A stretch of DNA of 13,289 nucleotides from an uncultured Clostridia bacterium (GCA_947626485.1 CANQSG010000044.1:1-13289), one strand, 5' to 3'. Positions 1 through 6,980 are shown, counted from the stretch's first letter. The notes: generated by a model from the sequence alone, not told the origin. Made by a program: numbers and translations.

Positions 1-174
1 GCCGGCGGCCTTGGCCTGCCGGTAAAATTCGACGGCGCCGTACATCACGCCGTGGTCGGTGACGGCGACCGCCGTTTGCCCCTGCGCCTTGACCGCGTGC
101 AGCAGCGGGCCGATCCGGCAGGCGCCGTCCAGCAGGCTGTACTCCGTATGCAGATGCAGGTGGACAAAATCCAT
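1..174 (-). CDS. dnaE: DNA polymerase III alpha subunit, N-terminal part (cut by window edge)
   Basis: Only the first 58 codons are in the window. The translation opens MDFVHLHLHTEYSLLDGA and continues through a VTDHGVMYGAVEFYRQAK segment. These are the first metal-site motifs (HLHxHTEYS, TDHG) of the PHP domain that begins bacterial replicative polymerase DnaE. The ATG at 174 is one base downstream of the whiA stop (TGA-C-ATG). A GAGGAG ribosome binding site lies inside the end of whiA, so the two genes are very probably co-transcribed and translationally coupled. DnaE would act in the replisome as the polymerizing subunit. A stand-alone PHP phosphoesterase also begins with HxH motifs, but the EYSLLDGACRI signature fits DnaE much better. 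The rest of the gene lies beyond position 1. Confidence 0.9.
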   Translation of the reverse strand, partial: MDFVHLHLHTEYSLLDGACRIGPLLHAVKAQGQTAVAVTDHGVMYGAVEFYRQAKAAG

Positions 175-175
175 G

Positions 176-1075
176 TCAGGTCTCCTCGTCCGCCGACGCC
201 AGCAGGCGGCGGATACGGTGGTGGAAGCCGGAGCGGCTGACCGGCGGGTCGCAGAGGGCGGCGAGCTCGCTGAGCGACGCCTCGGGGTTTTGCAGCCGCA
301 GCACGGCCGCTTCGCGCAGCTCGGGCGGCAGCTGTTCGAGCCTGCCCTCGTCGCGCAGGCGGCGGAGAACGCGGCATTGGGTCAGCGCGGCGTCGACCGT
401 TTTCGAGATGTTGGCGGTCTCGCAATTCTTGATGCGGTTGACCTTGTTGCGCATATCTTTATAAATCTTGACGTGCATCAACGCGAGGGTGTGGTTCGTG
501 GCGCCGAGGAGGGTCAGCAGATCCTCGATGACGTCGCTGTCCTTATAATAGAGCACCTGCGCCCTGCCCCGCGTCGTGCGCCGGGGCGGCAGGTGCCGCC
601 GGTCGAGCAGCGACGAAAGCAGGTCTGCCGCCGCCGAACTGCCGGCGACGAACTCGGCGTGATACCCCTTTTGCGGCTCTCCGACGCTGCCGCAGGCGAG
701 GAAGGCGCCGCGCAGAAAGGCGTTTTTGCAGCAGGAGCGGCGCAGAATGCCGGACTGCCAGTCGGGCGCGCCGGGGTAGGCGCCGAGGGCGATGAGAATT
801 TTCTTGCGGTCGGCAGGGTTCTCGACGGCGAGGCGGGTCAGCGGCCGCGTCGCGCCCCGCTGCGTGACGGTGCAGGGCACGTCGAAGCAGAGCCGCAGCA
901 GCCGCGAAAGCCGCGCCGCGACCTCGGGGTGCTCGGTCAGCAGCGAGATCGAGCGCAGCGAAAAGGTGTGCCCGCAGAAAAGCAGCCCGCAGCATTCTGC
1001 CAGACGGCAGCAGGCGGGCGTCTGCATGGCGGCAAGCTCCGCCTTGACCTCGGAGGAAAACGACAAAGTTCTCAC
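176..1075 (-). CDS. whiA: WhiA, DNA-binding protein with degenerate LAGLIDADG fold
   Basis: A 299-residue protein if started at the GTG at 1075. The middle contains FLRGAFLACGSVGEPQKGYH, the signature of the WhiA LAGLIDADG-like domain. The C-terminus has a helix-turn-helix (ASLSELAALCDPPVSRSGFHHR) as in all WhiA proteins. The family acts as a DNA-binding regulator of cell division and sporulation-type genes in Gram-positives. The start is uncertain. The GTG at 1075 has no good Shine-Dalgarno, whereas a TTG at 1066 follows GGTGAG by 4 bases and would give an N-terminus SFSSEVK, which matches the family's usual start. Length is near the family norm of about 310. It sits 35 bases after rapZ and overlaps nothing. 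The usual neighbour yvcK is missing between them. Family assignment is secure. Confidence 0.95.
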   Translation of the reverse strand: MRTLSFSSEVKAELAAMQTPACCRLAECCGLLFCGHTFSLRSISLLTEHPEVAARLSRLLRLCFDVPCTVTQRGATRPLTRLAVENPADRKKILIALGAYPGAPDWQSGILRRSCCKNAFLRGAFLACGSVGEPQKGYHAEFVAGSSAAADLLSSLLDRRHLPPRRTTRGRAQVLYYKDSDVIEDLLTLLGATNHTLALMHVKIYKDMRNKVNRIKNCETANISKTVDAALTQCRVLRRLRDEGRLEQLPPELREAAVLRLQNPEASLSELAALCDPPVSRSGFHHRIRRLLASADEET

Positions 1076-1110
1076 CAGCTTTGTTTCGGCAGTGCAATCC
1101 GGTGCAATGC

Positions 1111-1971
1111 CTACTGCTTGGAAATATCGCGGTGGCCGACGCTGACGCGGTAGCCCTGCGCCGCGAGGTGGAAATAGAGCGCCTGCGCGAAGGCCACGGA
1201 GCGGTGCTTGCCGCCGGTGCAGCCGACGGCGATGACCAGCTGGCTCTTGCCCTCGTCGCGGTAGAGCGGCACGCAGTAATCCACGAGGGCGATAAGCCGT
1301 TCGAGGAAGCCGCGGCTGACGTCGGAATCGAGGACGTAGTCCCGCACCGGCGCGTCGAGCCCCGTTAAGGGGCGCAGCTCGTCCAGATAATAGGGATTGG
1401 GCAGGCAGCGCACGTCGAAGACGAGGTCGGCTTCGCTCGCGGGGCCGTATTTGAAGCCGAAGGAGGTGCAGCGGATGCTCATGCCCTGGTTGCTGTCCTC
1501 GAGAAAGAGGTCGAGCAGCTGCTGCCGGAGCTGGGCGATCGAGGTCTGCGAGGTGTCGAGCACGAAATCCGCCTGATCCCGCAGGCCGCGCAGCAGCTCC
1601 CGCTCCCGCTTGACCGCCTAGGCGATCGAGACGTTGGCGGCGTCGCAGAGCGGGTGACGCCGCCGGTTTTCCTTATACCGGCGGATGAGCACCTCGTCGC
1701 CCGCGTCGAGGAACAAAATCCGCAGCGAAACGCGGTTGTCGCGCAGCTCCTGCAGGGCGCGGTCGACGTCGCGGAACAGAACGCCGCCCCGCACGTCGGT
1801 GATAATCGCGACGCGGTCGATGTCCTTTTCACTGCGGGACGCGAGGTCGACAAACGACCGGATGAGCATCGGCGGCATATTGTCGACGCAATAAAAGCCG
1901 ATGTCCTCCAGCGCGTTGACCGCCTGCGATTTTCCGGCGCCCGACATCCCGGTCACCAGCAACAGTTCCAT
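1111..1971 (-). pseudogene. rapZ: RapZ/YvcJ nucleotide-binding protein gene with in-frame amber codon
   Basis: Read through, this is 286 codons, the normal RapZ length. The N-terminal part (117 codons) carries the Walker A motif GMSGAGKS at residues 8-15 and the family stretch IGFYCVDNMPP. Codon 118 (1618-1620) is TAG. The same frame then continues without interruption as AVKRERELLRGLRDQADFVLD, through GCTGGKHRSV, to the canonical end GHRDISKQ, followed by a normal TAG at 1111-1113. Family members have Q/E-type residues near the amber position, so a single C-to-T or G-to-T change would explain it. RapZ proteins bind nucleotides; in Bacillus the homologue affects competence, and in E. coli it controls glmZ small-RNA decay. 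The ATG at 1971 lies 6 bases after the murB stop. It could be a true nonsense mutation, a sequencing error, or a read-through gene; translation restart at a GTG at 1563 is also possible. Confidence 0.85.
1618..1620 (-). other. In-frame amber (TAG) codon inside rapZ
   Basis: The plus strand reads CTA here, so the minus strand has TAG at codon 118 of the rapZ frame. The codons on both sides align with RapZ homologues without a frameshift, so this one base decides whether the gene is intact. The same gene ends with TAG at its natural C-terminus, which argues against TAG being a sense codon in this organism. Confidence 0.9.
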
Positions 1972-1977
1972 GCTTTT

Positions 1978-2901
1978 TCACTCGTTTCCGTCAAAGGTCC
2001 CCACCGTCCGGATCTCGGGCTCGAGCTCGACGCCCGTGCGCCGCAGCACCGTCCGGCGCACCCGCTCGATGAGGGTCAGCACGTCGGCACAGGTCGCGCC
2101 GCCGCGGTTGATGATAAACCCGGCGTGCTTGACGCTGACCTCGGCGCCCCCGACCCGCAGACCCTTCAGCCCGCAGGATTCGATGAGCGTTCCGGCGAAA
2201 TAGCCCGGCGGGCGGCGGAAGACGCTGCCGGCGCTGGGGTATTCGAGCGGCTGCTTTGCGCGGCGGCGTTCGGTCTGCTCGCGCATGCGCGCCTCAATCT
2301 GCGCCCGGTCGCCCGGTCGTAATTGCAGCAGGGCGAAGGTGATCCAGTCCTGCGTCTGCTGGTAGCGGCTCGCGCGGTAGGAAAACGCGAGCTCGGCGGC
2401 GTCGCACCGCTCGGTCGCGCCGCCGGGTGTGACGTGCTCGGCTTGCAGCACAACGTCGGCCATTTCGCCGCCGTAAGCGCCGGCGTTCATATAGACGGCG
2501 CCCCCGACCGTGCCGGGAATGCCGTAGGCGAATTCGAGGCCGGAAAGCCCCTGCTCGGCGGCGAAGCGGCAGAGGGCGGCGAGCGTCACCCCCGCGCCGC
2601 AGCGAATGCGGTTATCGGGCAGGCGTTCGAGCTCCTGGAATTCCCCCTGCAGCCGGGCGACGACCCCCCGCACGCCGCTGTCCGAAACGAGGAGGTTCGA
2701 GCCCCGACCGATGAGAAAGGCGGGGACGTCCTCTTCCCGGCAGAGGCGGCGCAGCGCCGCGAGCTGCGCGGGGTCGTCGAGCGGGACGAAGAGATCGGCG
2801 TTGCCGCCGATTTGAAAGGTGGTGTGAGCCGCCATGGGCTCCTGCGGCGAAACGCACAGCCCGCATTCCGCCAGCCGGTCGGCCAGTCGCCGCACGTTCA
2901 T
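1978..2901 (-). CDS. murB: UDP-N-acetylenolpyruvoylglucosamine reductase
   Basis: A 307-residue cytoplasmic flavoenzyme that uses NADPH to reduce UDP-GlcNAc-enolpyruvate to UDP-MurNAc, the second committed step of peptidoglycan precursor synthesis. The FAD-binding half shows TTFQIGGNADLFV (about residues 27-39), IGRGSNLLVSD (64-74) and YGIPGTVGGAVYMNAGAYGG (126-145). The substrate side has SYRASRY with Arg176, PSAGSVFRRP with the proton-donor Ser226, and ELEPEIRTVG with Glu296. Length and the absence of the extra loop of E. coli MurB fit the short Gram-positive type. The ATG at 2901 is preceded by GGAGGG at 2909-2914 with 7 bases between. The reading frame stays open further upstream into glk, but that is overlap of GC-rich frames and not coding. 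It lies 17 bases after glk, in the same operon. Confidence 0.97.
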   Translation of the reverse strand: MNVRRLADRLAECGLCVSPQEPMAAHTTFQIGGNADLFVPLDDPAQLAALRRLCREEDVPAFLIGRGSNLLVSDSGVRGVVARLQGEFQELERLPDNRIRCGAGVTLAALCRFAAEQGLSGLEFAYGIPGTVGGAVYMNAGAYGGEMADVVLQAEHVTPGGATERCDAAELAFSYRASRYQQTQDWITFALLQLRPGDRAQIEARMREQTERRRAKQPLEYPSAGSVFRRPPGYFAGTLIESCGLKGLRVGGAEVSVKHAGFIINRGGATCADVLTLIERVRRTVLRRTGVELEPEIRTVGTFDGNE

Positions 2902-2918
2902 AAAAGCGCCCTCCGGTT

Positions 2919-3872
2919 TCAGTGCAGGTTGCAGAGGAAGGCGGCGCCGATGATGCCGGCGTCGTTGCCCAGCTCGGCGGCTTTGATCTGGGTCTGATTG
3001 TCGACGTTCCTCGAATAGCGCTCGGCCTCCAGCAGCGCGCGCACCGGCGCGATGAGGGTCTCGCCCTCGCGGGAGATGCCGCCGCCGATGCAGAGGATCT
3101 CGGGCTGGAAGATGTTGATGACGTTGGAAAGCCCGCAGGCGAGATAGCGGATATATTGGTCGACGACCGCCTGCCCCACGGCGTCGCCCCGGCGCATCGC
3201 GTCGAAGGCGGTGCGGCCGCTGACGTTGTCGAGGTTGTGCTCGGTCATCTCCCACATGGCGGTGGTTTTGTCCGCCTGCATGGCGGCCTTGGTCTGGCGG
3301 ATCAGCGCCGTGGCGGAGGAATACGCCTCCCAGCAGCCTTTTCGGCCGCAGGTGCAGGGCTCGCCCTCGTAGCAGATCACCATGTGCCCCAGCTCGCCGC
3401 CGGCGTAATTGAAGCCGGAATAGAGCTTGCCGTCGATGAGGATCCCGCCGCCGACGCCGGTGCCCAGCGTGATGGCGACGAAGTCCTGCGTGCCGCGCCC
3501 CGCCCCGGCGATGAACTCGCCGTAGGCGGCCGCCGACGCGTCGTTTTCGAGGTAGAAGTCGACGCCCATGCGCTCCTTCATCATCGCGCAGAGCGGCACG
3601 TTGTCGAATTGCAGATTGTTCGCCGTGGCGATCACGCCGGTCTCGGGGTTGATGGCGCCCGGCGAGCCGATGCCCATCGCGGCGATGTCGCCGATCTTCA
3701 ACCCGGCGTCGGCGATGGCGAGGCGGGCGGCCTGCGCCATATCGTCGGCGATCTCGTTCGCGGGGCGCGGCGCGCGGGTCTTTACCCGACCGCGGCCGAC
3801 GATCTCATACGCTTCGTTCACCACACCGGCGGCGATATTCGTGCCGCCGAGGTCAATTCCCAACCAATACAT
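2919..3872 (-). CDS. glk: ROK-family glucokinase
   Basis: A 317-residue sugar kinase of the ROK family, expected to phosphorylate glucose with ATP to glucose-6-phosphate in the cytoplasm. The phosphate-binding motif is GIDLGGTNIAAG near the N-terminus. The catalytic aspartate is Asp111 in YLENDASAAAYGEF. The ROK zinc site is seen as GELGHMVI (His163) followed by CTCGRKGCWEAY (Cys173, Cys175, Cys180). No N-terminal helix-turn-helix is present, so it is an enzyme and not an ROK repressor. The ATG at 3872 follows AGGAGG at 3883-3888. It sits between hprK and murB, which links sugar entry to the HPr kinase switch. The substrate could be another hexose such as fructose or N-acetylmannosamine, but glucose is the likeliest for this subgroup. 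Confidence 0.92.
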   Translation of the reverse strand: MYWLGIDLGGTNIAAGVVNEAYEIVGRGRVKTRAPRPANEIADDMAQAARLAIADAGLKIGDIAAMGIGSPGAINPETGVIATANNLQFDNVPLCAMMKERMGVDFYLENDASAAAYGEFIAGAGRGTQDFVAITLGTGVGGGILIDGKLYSGFNYAGGELGHMVICYEGEPCTCGRKGCWEAYSSATALIRQTKAAMQADKTTAMWEMTEHNLDNVSGRTAFDAMRRGDAVGQAVVDQYIRYLACGLSNVINIFQPEILCIGGGISREGETLIAPVRALLEAERYSRNVDNQTQIKAAELGNDAGIIGAAFLCNLH

Positions 3873-3882
3873 AACTTTATTT

Positions 3883-3888
3883 CCTCCT
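3883..3888 (-). promoter_or_regulatory. Ribosome binding site of glk
   Basis: AGGAGG on the minus strand, 10 bases upstream of the ATG at 3872. It decides the start MYWLGIDLGG over in-frame codons further upstream. Confidence 0.85.
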
Positions 3889-3891
3889 TGC

Positions 3892-3907
3892 AAATTTTGC
3901 AAAATTT
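3892..3907. promoter_or_regulatory. Perfect 16-bp AT-rich palindrome next to the glk ribosome binding site
   Basis: AAATTTTGCAAAATTT is identical to its own reverse complement over all 16 bases. It ends 3 bases before the AGGAGG of glk and touches the tandem repeats on the other side. Its position and symmetry fit an operator for a dimeric repressor or a small RNA hairpin at the translation start. No protein partner can be named from the sequence. Confidence 0.5.
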
Positions 3908-4010
3908 AAACGGGCGCCGATAAAGCGATTGCCCGAAAGATAAACGGGTGCCGATAAAAGCAGTTGCCCGAAAAGTAAACGGATACCGATAAAAGAGGTT
4001 GATCAAAAAG
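3907..4010. repeat. Three degenerate 34-35 bp tandem repeats between hprK and glk
   Basis: Units lie at 3907-3940, 3941-3975 and 3976-4010. Each begins TAAACGG and contains CCGATAAA followed by a pyrimidine-poor tail ending GAAAGA, AAAAG or similar. Units 1 and 2 are closest. Unit 3 is more diverged and runs over the hprK stop codon at 4003-4005. Units 1 and 2 each hold inverted arms (CGGGC or CGGGT against GCCCG), so each could form a small hairpin in RNA. The period is not a multiple of three, so the array is not coding. Confidence 0.8.
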
Positions 4011-4962
4011 GTTCGGCGGGGACGTCGGCGGGCTGGAGCCCGTCTGCCATGCCGACGCGGGTCAGCAGATCCTGCGCCGCGTTGTAGCCGAGCTTCTTCT
4101 GCCGGTTGTTCATGGCGGCGACCTCGATGATGACGGCGAGGTTGCGCCCCGGCTGCACCGGGATCGTCACCGAGGGGATCTCAAGCCCCAGAATTTCGGT
4201 CTTCTGCGTCTCGAGCCCCATGCGGTCGTAGTTCTTCGTCGCGTCCCAGGGCTCGAGGTTGAGCACCAGATCGATCTTCTCGGTCAGCTTGACGGCGCCG
4301 ACGCCGAAAATGCGGCTGACGTTGATGATGCCGATGCCGCGCAGCTCGATGAAATGGCGGATGTTGTCGGGCGCCGAGCCGACCAGCGATTTATTCGAGA
4401 CCCGGCGAATTTCGACGGCGTCGTCGGCGATGAGCCGGTGGCCGCGCTTGACGAGCTCGATGGCGGTCTCGCTTTTGCCGACGCCGCTCTCCCCGAGCAG
4501 CAGAATGCCCTCGCCGTAGACCTCGACCAGCACGCCGTGCCGCGTGATGCGGGGGGCGAGGTGCAGGTTCAGATAGGCGATGAGCGCCGCCATAAAGCTC
4601 GAGGTCGATTCCGCCGTGCGCAGCAGCGGGACGCCGCATTGTTCGGCAGCCTCCCGCATGGCGGGCAGAATTTCGAGCCCGCGGGTGACGATGACCGCCG
4701 TCGGCCGCTGTTCGAAAAAGTCGCGGATGCGGCGGTTGCGCTCCGCTTCCGGCATCTCGACGAGAAAGCCGTGTTCGTTGAGCCCGATGATCTGAATGCG
4801 GTCGCTGTCAAAGAATTCGTAATACCCGTTGAATTGCAGCCCCGGCCGATTGATCTCGGTCACGGTGACCTGCGCCTCGTCGGGCGACGGCGCCGCCGCG
4901 ACCGTTTCGAGCGAGAAATCCTCGATGATACGCGAAAGGGGCACGGAAAAGGTCGTTTTCAT
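4003..4962 (-). CDS. hprK: HPr kinase/phosphorylase
   Basis: A 319-residue cytoplasmic bifunctional enzyme that phosphorylates and dephosphorylates HPr at its regulatory serine and so sets carbon catabolite repression in Gram-positives. The N-terminal domain occupies about residues 1-135. The kinase domain has RHGVLVEVYG (His142), Walker A GESGVGKS at 157-164, and IADDAVEIRR with the catalytic Asp pair near 180. The family signatures LNLEPWDATKNYDRMGLE and SVTIPVQPGRNLAVIIEVAA follow. The ATG at 4962 is chosen because AGGAGG lies at 4970-4975, 7 bases upstream, and because MKTTFSVPLSRIIEDF matches the usual N-terminus; an upstream in-frame ATG would add an unlikely 28-residue tail. It is the first gene of the housekeeping cluster. 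Its stop falls inside the third tandem repeat. Confidence 0.97.
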   Translation of the reverse strand: MKTTFSVPLSRIIEDFSLETVAAAPSPDEAQVTVTEINRPGLQFNGYYEFFDSDRIQIIGLNEHGFLVEMPEAERNRRIRDFFEQRPTAVIVTRGLEILPAMREAAEQCGVPLLRTAESTSSFMAALIAYLNLHLAPRITRHGVLVEVYGEGILLLGESGVGKSETAIELVKRGHRLIADDAVEIRRVSNKSLVGSAPDNIRHFIELRGIGIINVSRIFGVGAVKLTEKIDLVLNLEPWDATKNYDRMGLETQKTEILGLEIPSVTIPVQPGRNLAVIIEVAAMNNRQKKLGYNAAQDLLTRVGMADGLQPADVPAEPF

Positions 4963-5026
4963 GCGCGTTCCTCCTGTTTTTCTCCGACCCGGGCGCGCCG
5001 CCCTGCCGGAAATTCCGTTCTGCTCT

Positions 5027-5055
5027 ATTCTACCATAATTTTTCAAAATTGAAAA
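5027..5055 (-). promoter_or_regulatory. Predicted promoter of the hprK operon with overlapping dyad
   Basis: On the minus strand TTTTCA (5055-5050) is followed by 17 bases and TAGAAT (5032-5027), with TGG directly before the -10 (an extended -10). The expected start is near 5020, giving a leader of roughly 58 bases to the hprK ATG. An inverted repeat, TTTTCAA and TTGAAAA separated by two bases (5040-5055), covers the -35 hexamer and could be an operator. There is no clear GC-rich terminator between the HK1 remnant and this promoter. Confidence 0.6.
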
Positions 5056-5078
5056 GCCTTTCCCGAAAAAATTCTATG

Positions 5079-6253
5079 CTATAAATATGGCGCGGTTTCT
5101 GTGAAATATGTAGGCAACATCTGCGCCCGCCTTTCCAGCGCAAACCAAAACGTACAGCCGTTTTTATTGTCGACGCCGAATTCCGCCTTGTGCGCGGTCA
5201 GAATCTCCTTTGCGATCGACAAGCCCAGCCCGGAGACGACGGCCTTGTTTTTTCGGTTGCGGGCGGCGCGGCGCCGGCCTGCATTGCGGAAAATTCCAAA
5301 ATTTCATTCACCAACGCCGTGAGCCTGTCCGACTCCCGCATGATGATATCCAAATCCTTTTCCCGCTTTTCGGCGTCGTTCCACGAAATTTCCTTCACCA
5401 TCTCCGCGTAGCCCTTGATCATGGTGAGCGGTGTGCGCAAATCGTGGGAAACGTTGGCGAGGAATTCCCGCTGCGCGTTTTTGGCCTGCTCCAGACGCGA
5501 CGCCGTTTCCCCCAGCGTGTCGGACAGTTCGTCCAATTCGGCGCAGAAGCCCTTCGGAAGCGCCGGGTGAAAGTCGCCTTCGGCGATCTGCTTGGCCGAG
5601 CGGGAGATCTGCGCGAGCGGTCTTGCAAAGCGTCTTGCAATGACCCACGCGAGGGCAAAGCCCAGCGCCAGCGACAAAACCGACACCCAGACGAGCTGCA
5701 CCCGCAAAATCCCGACGGTGCCGCCCACCGTGCCGAGGGGGAGGCTGACCGACAAAATTCTTCCGTCTTTCAGTCGGACGCCGGTCACATAGGCAGCGTT
5801 CTCCGCCGTGACAAAGCCGACCCGACCGGTTTCGGCTTCGTCCAGCCGACTTGCCAGCGCTGCATAACTGTACGGCAGATTGCGCAGCGCGCCCTTTTCC
5901 CAGTTCATCGTATCGTCGGCGCGGTACGGATTGTCCGACCCGGCCGCCGGCGTTTCGGCGGCGTATAGCCGTCGGTATTCGTCGGCGCTGTACAGGACGT
6001 TCCCGTCCGCGTCGGTCACAAATACGAGGAGCGAATTCTGTTCGGCGACGGCATCGATCTGCGCGTAAAAGTCGGCGTCGGCGGCGTGCGCGGTCAGCTT
6101 GCCGACCGCCTTTTCGACGTTTCGGATCGCCATATCGTTATAGAAACGCTGCAAAAAAACCGTTTGCAGCAGCCACAGCGTCAGAAAAATGGCGGCGGAA
6201 AATAAAAGGAACCACAGCCACAGCTTGACGCCGAAGGATTTACGCCTTTTCAT
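5079..6253 (-). pseudogene. Sensor histidine kinase HK1 with ATP-binding domain deleted
   Basis: The N-terminal 330 or so residues are a normal membrane sensor kinase. They have a membrane helix at about 9-33, an extracellular domain, a second helix at about 180-205, a HAMP linker, and a HisKA domain with NVSHDLRTPLTMIKGY (phospho-accepting His270). After EILEFSAMQAG the frame runs into unrelated residues and stops at 5198-5200. One frame over (-1), the G2 box and C-terminus of a HATPase domain appear: SGLGLSIAKEILTAHK then CTFWFALERR, ending at 5079-5081. The N box, G1 box and everything between are missing. The simplest reading is a deletion of about 80-90 codons that also broke the frame near 5240-5285. 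The start ATG at 6253 overlaps the end of RR1 by 14 bases. Whatever remains could not bind ATP. Confidence 0.88.
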
Positions 6254-6911
6254 CGAACCGATACCCCGTTCCCCGCAGCGTCACGATGCACTTCCGATAT
6301 TGCCTCAGCTTGCCGCGCAGAAGCTTTACCTGCCAGTCCACCGTGCGGTCGTCGCCGTAATAATCGTAGCCCCACACGTTGTTCAATATGTTCTCCCGCG
6401 TCAGGGCGACGCCTTTATTCTGCACAAAGAAAAGCAGCAGTTCGTACTCCTTTGCCGTCAGCTCCGTTTTTTCGCCGTCCACGAAAACCTCATGGGAAAG
6501 CGTGTCGATGCGAAGCCCCTGTATCGCGATCTCCCGTTCCGGGTTTCCGCCGGGTCGCCTTGCGAGCACCGCCTTGACCCGCGCCATCAGCTCCCGCGGG
6601 GAAAACGGCTTTACCACGTAGTCGTCGACGCCCAGCTCGAAGCCCATCAGCTTGTCGTATTCCGCGCCGAGCGCCGACAGCAGGATGATCGGCGTTTGTT
6701 TCTGCTTGCGAATTTCCTTGCAGGCGGTGAAGCCGTCCGTCTCCGGCATCATGATGTCGAGGATGATCAAATCATAATCGTTTTTTTCGCACAGGCGGAC
6801 GGCTTCCCTGCCGCTGCCCGCCGTGTCAATTCTGTGCCCCTCGTGCTCCGCAAAGCGGGAGATCAGCTCCACGATCTCCCGCTCGTCGTCGACCGCCAAT
6901 AGATAAGCCAT
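6240..6911 (-). CDS. OmpR/PhoB-type response regulator RR1
   Basis: A 223-residue DNA-binding response regulator. The receiver domain has the acidic pair VDDE near residue 8, the phospho-acceptor Asp52 in LIILDIMMP, and Lys101 in VVKPFSPRELMARV. The C-terminal winged helix ends with the usual recognition-helix and wing residues, NVWGYDYYGDDRTVDWQVKLLR and VTLRGTGYRF. The start at 6911 has a purine-rich AGGGGG about 7 bases upstream. Its 3' end overlaps the start of the HK1 pseudogene, the standard arrangement for a cognate pair, so this regulator has probably lost its own kinase. It may be phosphorylated by another kinase such as HK2, by small phosphodonors, or act unphosphorylated. It follows the small repeat-motif protein gene by 69 bases that contain a long hairpin. 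Confidence 0.93.
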   Translation of the reverse strand: MAYLLAVDDEREIVELISRFAEHEGHRIDTAGSGREAVRLCEKNDYDLIILDIMMPETDGFTACKEIRKQKQTPIILLSALGAEYDKLMGFELGVDDYVVKPFSPRELMARVKAVLARRPGGNPEREIAIQGLRIDTLSHEVFVDGEKTELTAKEYELLLFFVQNKGVALTRENILNNVWGYDYYGDDRTVDWQVKLLRGKLRQYRKCIVTLRGTGYRFDEKA

Positions 6912-6928
6912 GCGTTTTCCCCCTATAA

Positions 6929-6970
6929 CGCAAAACGCAAACCGCCGCTCGGACGGTCTGCCGTTTTGCG
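6929..6970 (-). terminator. Long hairpin between the small secreted protein gene and RR1
   Basis: The outer arms CGCAAAAC (6929-6936) and GTTTTGCG (6963-6970) pair perfectly. Inside them GCA and ACCG pair with CGGT and TGC, with a bulge and a mismatch. The stem lies 10 bases after the stop of the small protein gene. No clean T-tract follows on the minus strand (it reads TTATAGGGG), so it may be a weak terminator, an attenuator that lowers RR1 expression, or an RNA-stability element. Confidence 0.5.
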
Positions 6971-6980
6971 CCGTTTGATT

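Noticed and set aside
59..1153. Long plus-strand open frame opposite whiA (364 codons)
   Set aside because: It lies antisense to a clear whiA gene, has Arg/Gly/Ala-rich composition with no recognisable motif, and is the usual frame shadow of GC-rich coding DNA.
1111..1620. TAG recoded as a sense codon genome-wide
   Set aside because: The same gene ends in TAG exactly after the canonical RapZ C-terminus, so TAG appears to be a working stop. No other gene here needs TAG to be read.
1978..3255. murB frame extended upstream to give 425 codons
   Set aside because: The extra part overlaps glk in another frame and reads as Arg/Pro-rich junk. The ATG at 2901 has a good ribosome binding site and the right N-terminus.
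2922..3923. Long plus-strand open frame opposite glk (333 codons)
   Set aside because: It is fully antisense to the ROK glucokinase, shows no family motif, and is a compositional shadow. The same applies to the 330-codon plus-strand frame at 10202-11194 opposite HK2.
3818..4006. 62-codon minus-strand frame through the hprK-glk repeats
   Set aside because: It has no ribosome binding site, runs over the glk start, and the repeat period (34-35) is not a multiple of three, so it is not a coding repeat.
3907..4010. Tandem repeats as a possible CRISPR array
   Set aside because: The repeats are directly adjacent without spacers, are degenerate, and no cas gene is present.
4963..5046. hprK start at the upstream ATG (347 residues)
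   Set aside because: It would place the start upstream of the predicted transcription start near 5020 and add 28 residues unlike the family; the ATG at 4962 has AGGAGG at ideal spacing.
5235..5255. A-run as a programmed -1 frameshift that would rescue HK1
   Set aside because: Six A followed by C does precede the frame switch, but even a shifted product lacks the N and G1 boxes, so no functional kinase would result.
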